NCBI GenBank assembly: GCA_902526405.1
Contig: CABZKL010000004.1
Coordinates: 1-55,393, forward strand
Source of the DNA: an uncultured Pelagibacteraceae bacterium
Lineage (GTDB): Bacteria > Pseudomonadota > Alphaproteobacteria > Pelagibacterales > Pelagibacteraceae
Length of the DNA stretch: 55,393 bases
Reading direction: 5' to 3'
Shown: one piece after another, positions 50,074 to 55,393 of the stretch
Position numbering within the stretch: position 1 is the first letter of the stretch
How the letters are laid out: each line of letters starts with the position of its first letter
Program-made: the position numbers and the translations under genes
The notes under the pieces: generated by a model
Told to the model about the DNA's origin: nothing
What the model saw: the letters and a program-made list of their open reading frames with translations, nothing else
Database searches by the model: none

Positions 50074-51684
50074 TTATTCTGAAGTTTTGTATTTACTATT
50101 ATTTACTATAAATACAAAAAATATTGGAAGAATTAATGTCAAAAGTGTCACAACAATTAATAAAATCCCAAGTTCAGAATAATCAGCTGTTGTTTGGATT
50201 TCACCACTTACTTTATCCTTAACTTCTCTAGTAACTGTAAATATTTCATTTAAATATTTCGTTCCTAACGCACTTGCTGATAATGCAAGGTTGGTGAAGG
50301 AGGCAAAAACTGCAAAAAAAGTTGCTTTTAAATGAGATGGAGCATTTTTTGCTATCCAAGCAAGTAATGGAATCATTGATACTTGACCCAAAGGGGATTC
50401 AAGAGCTGTATTAATTAAAGCAATAAACTTAGCATCAACCACTCCTCCAGTTAATGAGGATGTCCAATTATGAAAGCCATAGTACATTCCAACACTTGGT
50501 AAAAATAAAATTGCACCTGCAATACTTAAAACAACAATTATTTTGGCAATTGAATTCTTTGCCATAAATGGTCTTAACAAAACAATCCCTGCCAAAGTTA
50601 AAATTGATGCAAGTAATGATAAAATTGAAAAAAACTGTTCATTAAATCCAAGTTGATCAATTTCAAACCAAGTTAAACCTGGTCCAGGTCCTGGCATTGC
50701 TCTAAAAATAAATATAATTACAGCTGTACCAACTATTGTTAATCTTAATTCTTGAGGTAGTTCTTTAATAAGTTTAAACATTAAAAATAAAATAATTATT
50801 ACTGAGCCTATAAAAACAATCTCTTGTGCAAATGGGACGTTAAAAGATCCTACCGAGAGTGTGAAAATTACAAAAACTAAACTACCACCTAAAATCCACC
50901 AGTTTATCTCAGTTTTTTCATTTCCTCTATCTTCCTTAAATTCTAATCCTTGAGATTTTAAAATATTTATTTTTTTTTGTCGTAAATAATTTGCTAAAAT
51001 TACACCAAAGATCGAAACTAGAGGTATTACAAGAGCGTATAAATAAATTGTTCCATATAAATTTATTTTTTCAGATTGTTCTAAACTTTCAACATCTCTA
51101 AATAAAATGACATTTACTAATGCTACAAGAACTGTCCCACCTATAATTGCAAAACGACCAAGAGTTTGCATTGTAGTATGCATTATTTTTACTTGATCTT
51201 TGCTGTAATCTATTCCCTGTTCATCTGATAAAGGAACTGCTTCAACAGTCATAGCATCTGCAACTACATCCTGAACAACATATCCAACTGGAGCTAAAAT
51301 GACACTAATAACAAACCAAGTTTCAACAGAAAATATTTCTGACATGGTTTCTGTATGACTAATTAATCCAAACATTATTAATAGACTTAATGCTATTAAT
51401 GATGCACCAAGATAGACCATATAATTTTTTCTTTCCCATATGAGATCAACAAGATGGCCTAAAGGCATTTTTAATGCCCAAGGTATCCCTGCCCAAAATC
51501 CAAGTCCTGCAAGAAATGCAGCTGATAAATTTAAATAATCTTTAACAAAAAAAGTTCCAACTATTCCTGTTAAACCTGAAATACCAGCAGCCATGTAGAC
51601 CATTAATGGTGGAAGATAAGTCCACTTAAATTCTCGTCCTAAATCTAGGAAAGTGCTATCTAAAAACTTTAATACTTTGCTCAT
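50074..51684 (-). CDS. MFS transporter, folate-biopterin (BT1)-like
   Basis: 536 residues, about 12 helices. WAGIPWALKMPLGHLVDLIWERKNY (about 61-85) is the BT1/FBT-type loop 2-3 motif, and VVQDVVADAMTVEAVP the helix 4-5 region. The end is extended and charged between helices 6 and 7 (about 235-260). Pterin or other organic substrates are possible. Its ATG shares 1 nt with the CoA-binding gene stop. Confidence 0.8.
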   Translation of the reverse strand: MSKVLKFLDSTFLDLGREFKWTYLPPLMVYMAAGISGLTGIVGTFFVKDYLNLSAAFLAGLGFWAGIPWALKMPLGHLVDLIWERKNYMVYLGASLIALSLLIMFGLISHTETMSEIFSVETWFVISVILAPVGYVVQDVVADAMTVEAVPLSDEQGIDYSKDQVKIMHTTMQTLGRFAIIGGTVLVALVNVILFRDVESLEQSEKINLYGTIYLYALVIPLVSIFGVILANYLRQKKINILKSQGLEFKEDRGNEKTEINWWILGGSLVFVIFTLSVGSFNVPFAQEIVFIGSVIIILFLMFKLIKELPQELRLTIVGTAVIIFIFRAMPGPGPGLTWFEIDQLGFNEQFFSILSLLASILTLAGIVLLRPFMAKNSIAKIIVVLSIAGAILFLPSVGMYYGFHNWTSSLTGGVVDAKFIALINTALESPLGQVSMIPLLAWIAKNAPSHLKATFFAVFASFTNLALSASALGTKYLNEIFTVTREVKDKVSGEIQTTADYSELGILLIVVTLLTLILPIFFVFIVNNSKYKTSE

Positions 51685-52118
51685 TAGTCACTAAGAACTG
51701 GAAAGGCTTGTCTTACTTTTAAGAAATGTTTTTGATATTCCATTTTTGTACATTTATTTTCAACATATCTTATATGATTTTTTTCAACTAACTCTTTTGC
51801 ATTTTCGTCACGTATTCCAAGTTGCAACCATAAAACTTTAGCGCCAATTTTCACGGTATCCTCTGCAATTGCCAATACTTCTCTAGAGGGTCTAAACACA
51901 TCAACAATATCTACATTTTTTTTTATATCTGTAATTTTAGCATATACCTCTTCTCCCAAAATTTTTTGACCTTTAGCAGATGGGTTAACTGGAAAGACTT
52001 TATAACCATATTTCTGCATATACTTCATCACAATAGTGGATGGTTTAGTTTGATCGTTACTAACTCCTATCATAGCAATAGTTTTATATTTTGAGAGAAT
52101 ATCTTTGATCTGACTCAT
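51684..52118 (-). CDS. CoA-binding (YccU-type) protein
   Basis: 144 residues of the CoA_binding Rossmann domain: IAMIGVSNDQTKPSTIVMKY at the start, PVNP, DIVDVFRP and KVLWLQLGI. The conserved glycine-rich loop and R in VFRPSRE fit nucleotide or CoA binding. A C-terminal ENKCTKMEYQKHF is usual for this family. Biological role is unsettled. It is 2 nt after the small membrane protein. Confidence 0.88.
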   Translation of the reverse strand: MSQIKDILSKYKTIAMIGVSNDQTKPSTIVMKYMQKYGYKVFPVNPSAKGQKILGEEVYAKITDIKKNVDIVDVFRPSREVLAIAEDTVKIGAKVLWLQLGIRDENAKELVEKNHIRYVENKCTKMEYQKHFLKVRQAFPVLSD

Positions 52119-52120
52119 AA

Positions 52121-52318
52121 TTATTTATCATTTTTGATTTGTTCTTCGCAAAATTTCTTTGCCTCATCTAAGTCGGTAATTTTAGTTTCAGACAATTTTT
52201 GGCTCGCAGCTAAACATGCATCTACAGCTCTTTTAAAGTTATAATCATTAAAATTAAAAACTATAAACATTCCAAAAATAATTAAGATTATGATGAAAAA
52301 ATTTTTTTTATTCATCAT
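52121..52318 (-). CDS. small single-helix membrane-anchored protein
   Basis: 65 residues. One hydrophobic helix (about 7-22) acts as anchor or uncleaved signal. The remaining 40 residues are helical, with C35 and C57 that may form a disulfide outside the membrane (ACLAASQKLSETK and AKKFCEEQIK). Family not recognised. Its ATG shares 1 nt with the crotonase stop, which supports it being a real gene. Confidence 0.7.
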   Translation of the reverse strand: MMNKKNFFIIILIIFGMFIVFNFNDYNFKRAVDACLAASQKLSETKITDLDEAKKFCEEQIKNDK

Positions 52319-53097
52319 TATTTATTTTTCCAGACAGGTTTCCTTTTTTCTAAAAAAGCTGAAATACCTTCTTTAGCATCCATTGCCATCATGTTAACAG
52401 TCATCATTTTACTTGTGTGTGCATATGCTTTTCTTAAAGGCATTTCTAATTGTTTGTAAAAAGTTTGTTTACCTATTTTTATTGTTAAATTAGATTTAGA
52501 TGCTATTTTTTTAGCAATACTAAGTACTTCTTTGTTAAGTTTTTGTTTTGAAAAGCAGTCATTTATTAATCCTATTTCTTTTGCATAATTTGCTTTTATT
52601 GGCTCACCAGTTAACAACATTTTCATCATAGGCTTTCGATTAATTTTTCTACTTACTGCAACCATTGGCGTACTACAAAATAATCCAATATTTACTCCTG
52701 GAGTTGCAAATAAAGCATCTTTAGTACTATATGCTAAATCACAACTGGCTGCTAATTGACAGCCTGCTGCAAATGCTGCGCCATGAACTTTTGCAATTAC
52801 AGGTTTTCTGCCTTCTACAATTTGAAGCATAACTTTTGAGCAAAGATTAAAAAGCCTTTGATATTTTTCTCTTTTTTTCAGTCCTCTTACCTCTTTTAAA
52901 TTATGCCCTGCACTAAACCCTTTGCCTGCACCTTCTATTATTATGACTTTGACTTTGTTGTCAGTGTCTAATTTTTTTAATACTTTTAATAACTCGTTAA
53001 GATTTTTAAATGATAATGAGTTATATGTTTTTGGTTCATTAAGTATTATTGATGAAATTTCACTATTAAGTTTTATAATTTTAATATTACTAGTCAT
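52318..53097 (-). CDS. crotonase-family protein, ECHDC3-like, without hydratase glutamates
   Basis: 259 residues. Oxyanion-hole segments SAGHN (62-66) and AAGCQLA (111-116) are intact. The two catalytic glutamates of enoyl-CoA hydratase are replaced by Q114 and G134 (FATPGVNIGLFCSTP). The latter block and FYKQL and FLEKRKPVW match ECHDC3-type crotonases as I recall them. It binds an acyl-CoA but is unlikely to be a normal hydratase. It is 5 nt after the nucleotidyltransferase gene and, with a CoA-binding protein two genes on, hints at CoA chemistry. Confidence 0.87.
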   Translation of the reverse strand: MTSNIKIIKLNSEISSIILNEPKTYNSLSFKNLNELLKVLKKLDTDNKVKVIIIEGAGKGFSAGHNLKEVRGLKKREKYQRLFNLCSKVMLQIVEGRKPVIAKVHGAAFAAGCQLAASCDLAYSTKDALFATPGVNIGLFCSTPMVAVSRKINRKPMMKMLLTGEPIKANYAKEIGLINDCFSKQKLNKEVLSIAKKIASKSNLTIKIGKQTFYKQLEMPLRKAYAHTSKMMTVNMMAMDAKEGISAFLEKRKPVWKNK

Positions 53098-53102
53098 TAT
53101 AG

Positions 53103-53477
53103 CTATTTTAGTTTGCCTTCTTCTCTCATTTTAGCTCTAATTTTTGTAGCTGATATTTTTTGAGTTTCTTCGTCTAATACTATTTCCTCGATTTTATATC
53201 CCACTCCTCTGCCATAACAAATATTCGTAATATTTGGCACTACCATAATCTTAAACCTACCTTCAAATTCTGGATTTAATCTATCTTCTATATTTTTTTT
53301 AACGGTATCGAAATCAAATGGATTATCATCTACGCCCTGCACATCTCTTATTTGAATACAAACTTGACCTGTTTTTTTAATAATTTCTTTAAATAAAGTA
53401 TAATGACCATCATGAAAAGGCTGCCATCTTCCAAGCATTTGTGCTGTTGGTTTTTTATTATCCCATTGATGTGTCAT
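53103..53477 (-). CDS. HxGH-type nucleotidyltransferase
   Basis: 124 residues. The cytidylyl/adenylyltransferase fold shows GRWQPFHDGH with H22 and H25, and ISATKIR (108-114) as the ISSTxIR motif. It joins a nucleotide to a small phosphate or acid. Length and the GVGYKIEEI segment fit NadM/RibF-like adenylyltransferases, but the substrate is unclear. Its ATG overlaps the kinase stop by 4 nt, so kinase and nucleotidyltransferase may be two steps on one compound. Confidence 0.85.
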   Translation of the reverse strand: MTHQWDNKKPTAQMLGRWQPFHDGHYTLFKEIIKKTGQVCIQIRDVQGVDDNPFDFDTVKKNIEDRLNPEFEGRFKIMVVPNITNICYGRGVGYKIEEIVLDEETQKISATKIRAKMREEGKLK

Positions 53478-53884
53478 TTTTTGATCTCCTTAACAATTTT
53501 TAAAGCCCAATTCTTAGCATCTTGAGTAGTAACATGGTAATCAAATGTTTTTGGCTTTACAAACATTTGATTTGTATCATCAAAACGTCCTTCTCTAATT
53601 GTGTCTACCCAAATTGTGAAATCTGCTGGGAATAAGCTTCTCGCTTCTGGAGTGGGTGCTATGAAATCTGCAATAACATAATAACCATCACTCTTTAACT
53701 TAAGTGCAAACTCAGCCATTCTTTTTGCTTGTCTAATCCTTCCTTCTTTAGAAAAATCCCAATCATCTGCTGCTTTTCTAACTTCGTCAGCATTTAATCT
53801 TTTAGCATTTAAATACGGCGCTATTTCATTTGCTAAAGTTGTTTTACCTGCACCAGGTAATCCCATTACCAAAATTATTTTCAT
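53474..53884 (-). CDS. APS-kinase-like P-loop kinase
   Basis: 136 residues. P-loop GLPGAGKTT (8-16) with K14, then RLNADEVRK, FSKEGRIRQAKRMAEFA and ADFIAPTPEAR, which are the APS-kinase-type blocks. It is shorter than CysC (about 200) and lacks a clear APS-binding lid, so the substrate may be another alcohol or nucleotide. No sulfurylase gene is present. It overlaps the methyltransferase by 4 nt and the nucleotidyltransferase by 4 nt. Confidence 0.83.
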   Translation of the reverse strand: MKIILVMGLPGAGKTTLANEIAPYLNAKRLNADEVRKAADDWDFSKEGRIRQAKRMAEFALKLKSDGYYVIADFIAPTPEARSLFPADFTIWVDTIREGRFDDTNQMFVKPKTFDYHVTTQDAKNWALKIVKEIKK

Positions 53885-54507
53885 TTTACTTTATACAATC
53901 CTAGCCAAGCATTTACATCTTTACTCGCTATATAATCAGATTTAAAAAATTCCATTTCTGACCATTTGTTGTTTGCTTTTAAATCAAGAATTTTTTTGTC
54001 AAAACCATAGTCTTTATAAATACCTTCGTTAATTGTAAAACAAATTAAACCACCAGGTTTTGTTATTCTTATAAATTCATCTAATGCATCAGATTTCACG
54101 TGTCCAAACGTAAAAGTTCCAACACACATAACACTATCATAAAGATTATCATTTAATTCAATACGTTTGTTTAAATCAATCTTAAATAATTTTTGATATA
54201 AATTTTTTGGTACTGTGTCTAATAATTTTTGTGAAAGATCAGCACCATGAAAGTTTTTGTAACCAAATTTTTTAAGTTGTAGTCCTACTAATCCAGTTCC
54301 ACATCCTGCATCAAAAAAAAATGCATCTTTATTAACTAGATATTTTTTTATTACTTCAACGGTTTCTTTGGGGCCTGTATAGTTCCAGTCAACCATATCT
54401 TTATTATACTTATCTTCTTCTCCCCACTCATCGTAATACCTCATCACTTCTTCAGTAGTCTTGAGTTTGTAAATCGGAACTTTATTACCCACATCTTTTA
54501 GTGCCAT
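53881..54507 (-). CDS. class I SAM-dependent methyltransferase
   Basis: 208 residues. SAM loop FFDAGCGTGLVG (64-75), acidic D at DLSQ, and SVMCVGTFTFGHV as motif IV region. The N-terminal YYDEWGEEDKYNKDMVDWNY is like small-molecule methyltransferases of the UbiE/Coq5-to-phytol range. Substrate unknown. It lies 6 nt after the Rieske oxygenase gene, so both probably act on the same small molecule. Confidence 0.86.
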   Translation of the reverse strand: MALKDVGNKVPIYKLKTTEEVMRYYDEWGEEDKYNKDMVDWNYTGPKETVEVIKKYLVNKDAFFFDAGCGTGLVGLQLKKFGYKNFHGADLSQKLLDTVPKNLYQKLFKIDLNKRIELNDNLYDSVMCVGTFTFGHVKSDALDEFIRITKPGGLICFTINEGIYKDYGFDKKILDLKANNKWSEMEFFKSDYIASKDVNAWLGLYKVK

Positions 54508-54513
54508 AAAATT

Positions 54514-55393
54514 TTATCCTATTAAATTTTGAGCTACCCATTTGTGAAATTGATGGGTTGGTTGATCCATTATTGGTGAAAAATTTCCTCCATTGTAAAC
54601 AGGTGAATTTCTACCCTCTTGCATTCCTTCAACTGCATTTATATCTTCTAACATTACTTCTTTCCAAAATTTTAAATTTTGTTTTCTCATTTCTTTTAAT
54701 TGTTCACCATTTGCACTCTCTTCTCCAACATAATACATTTGCATATGTTCTTTTGTTTTATTCATTGCTAAAGGTTCTAGCCAAAAAACATAAAAATGAT
54801 CTACATGTAAACCAATCATAACATTCGGGAATAGAGCTATGTATTCAGAATTTTTTAACATACTTTTTTCCCAATTGGGAAATGTATCAAAAATTTTGTT
54901 ACCTTTAACAATTTGATCATATTTTTTACTTCCTTGTCCAGCAAATCGATTTGGTAAACCTTGAATGTGATAATGATCATTAATGTTAGATATTTTATTT
55001 AGTTCAGGATGAATTGTTGGTAAATGATAGCTTTCGCAATAATTTTCTATAGCGAATTTCCAATTAGTTTTTACTTCTAGGCTGAAGTAACCATAGTCAT
55101 CTGATTTTACTATTAACTTTTGATCATCTTTATTTATGAATTTCGACCATCTTTCTTCGAGAGGTTTAATGTACTGGTCAAAATCTAACTCATTTGAATT
55201 AATATTTACAAATACTATATCCATCCAAAGTTTAGTTTTAACTTCTTTTAAATTACTCTTTGTTTTATTAAAGTTTGTAGACTGATGATTATTTAAGCCA
55301 CCAATATGAGGAGTTGCAACTAATTGTCCATTAAAATCATAAGCCCAAGAATGATAAGGGCATCTAATAACATTTTTTAATGTGCAGGCTTTG
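54514..55393 (-). CDS. Rieske non-haem iron oxygenase alpha subunit (5' end outside window)
   Basis: The minus-strand frame is open to the window edge, giving 292 C-terminal codons; the ATG at 55224 is internal. Upstream of it the frame reads CPYHSWAYDFNGQ, the second Cys/His pair of the Rieske cluster. The catalytic iron site is in NWKFAIENYCESYHLPTIHP, with two histidines and a Glu in the usual bridging-acid place. It belongs to the ring-hydroxylating or quaternary-amine oxygenase family. Glycine-betaine or carnitine-like substrates are possible, given DMGDH 5 kb downstream, but no reductase gene is visible. Confidence 0.87.
   Translation of the reverse strand, partial: KACTLKNVIRCPYHSWAYDFNGQLVATPHIGGLNNHQSTNFNKTKSNLKEVKTKLWMDIVFVNINSNELDFDQYIKPLEERWSKFINKDDQKLIVKSDDYGYFSLEVKTNWKFAIENYCESYHLPTIHPELNKISNINDHYHIQGLPNRFAGQGSKKYDQIVKGNKIFDTFPNWEKSMLKNSEYIALFPNVMIGLHVDHFYVFWLEPLAMNKTKEHMQMYYVGEESANGEQLKEMRKQNLKFWKEVMLEDINAVEGMQEGRNSPVYNGGNFSPIMDQPTHQFHKWVAQNLIG

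Noticed and set aside
53474..53884. Zeta-type toxin for the small P-loop kinase
   Set aside because: The motif order fits APS-kinase-like enzymes, there is no antitoxin gene, and it sits inside a metabolic operon.
1..55393. CRISPR array, insertion sequence, prophage or genomic-island border
   Set aside because: No regularly spaced repeats, transposase, integrase or flanking tRNA were found; base composition and codon use look even throughout.

Overview
The window looks like a chromosome segment of a streamlined, AT-rich marine alphaproteobacterium, most likely SAR11 (Pelagibacterales). The reasons are roughly 70% A+T by eye, protein-coding genes packed with 0-20 nt spacers or 1-4 nt stop/start overlaps, many TTAA-type convergent ends, and a gene set typical of oligotrophic heterotrophs: SBP-dependent ABC and TRAP uptake, DMGDH with its own ETF chain, acryloyl-CoA reductase and PEP carboxylase. 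The taxonomic call is an inference; no rRNA or tRNA was found. LysR is the only transcription factor recognised.

Layout. 0-5.1 kb (+): a MetE-C-like methyltransferase and a CUT1 sugar ABC transporter (SBP, two permeases, no ATPase) ending in a HAD-like protein without the catalytic aspartates. 5.1-9.1 kb: MsrB, rhodanese, LysE exporter, VOC protein, CysE-CysK and a membrane protein. 9.4-12.5 kb (+): nine consecutive small genes (two NTF2-like, two secreted, two ferredoxin-fold-like, then SMR / DUF2798 / SMR). 12.5-17.8 kb (-): DUF952, HisN-like phosphatase, azoreductase, CcdA and PEP carboxylase.

17.7-31.4 kb is a sugar-acid catabolic island: SMP-30 lactonase, enolase-superfamily dehydratase, FAH-family hydrolase, DHRS6-like SDR, beta-hydroxyacid dehydrogenase, TRAP transporter, 2-hydroxyacid dehydrogenase and IlvD/Edd dehydratase on the minus strand. 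UxaA-type dehydratase, an EamA transporter and a second beta-hydroxyacid dehydrogenase lie on the plus strand. The minus-strand enzymes resemble a non-phosphorylative L-fuconate-type route ending in pyruvate plus lactate. 31.4-31.7 kb holds a nine-codon ORF with a very strong ribosome binding site and three tandem hairpins.

31.7-38.3 kb: an unknown protein, cytochrome c'-like and cytochrome b561-like proteins with overlapping divergent start codons, DUF4396, persulfide dioxygenase, AzlCD, and an iron(III) ABC system (FbpABC) that runs to 39.6 kb under two overlapping Fur-box-like palindromes. 39.7-43.8 kb: folE-acuI-lysR (-) and hisI, 2OG oxygenase, DUF2237 (+). 43.8-49.5 kb (-): dmgdh-etfB-etfA-ETF-QO, a complete electron path from an N-methyl amine to ubiquinone. 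49.6-55.4 kb (-): a tightly coupled operon with a Rieske oxygenase (cut by the window), methyltransferase, APS-kinase-like kinase, HxGH nucleotidyltransferase, ECHDC3-like crotonase, small membrane protein, CoA-binding protein, MFS carrier and DUF4864.

The most unusual signals are the small-gene operon with two SMR proteins that both lack the essential membrane glutamate and a hairpin over the first SMR start codon; the conserved-looking pseudo-HAD beside an ABC transporter without ATPase; strong hairpins after all three SBP genes; the tiny ORF/hairpin RNA; and the kinase/nucleotidyltransferase/methyltransferase/Rieske operon.
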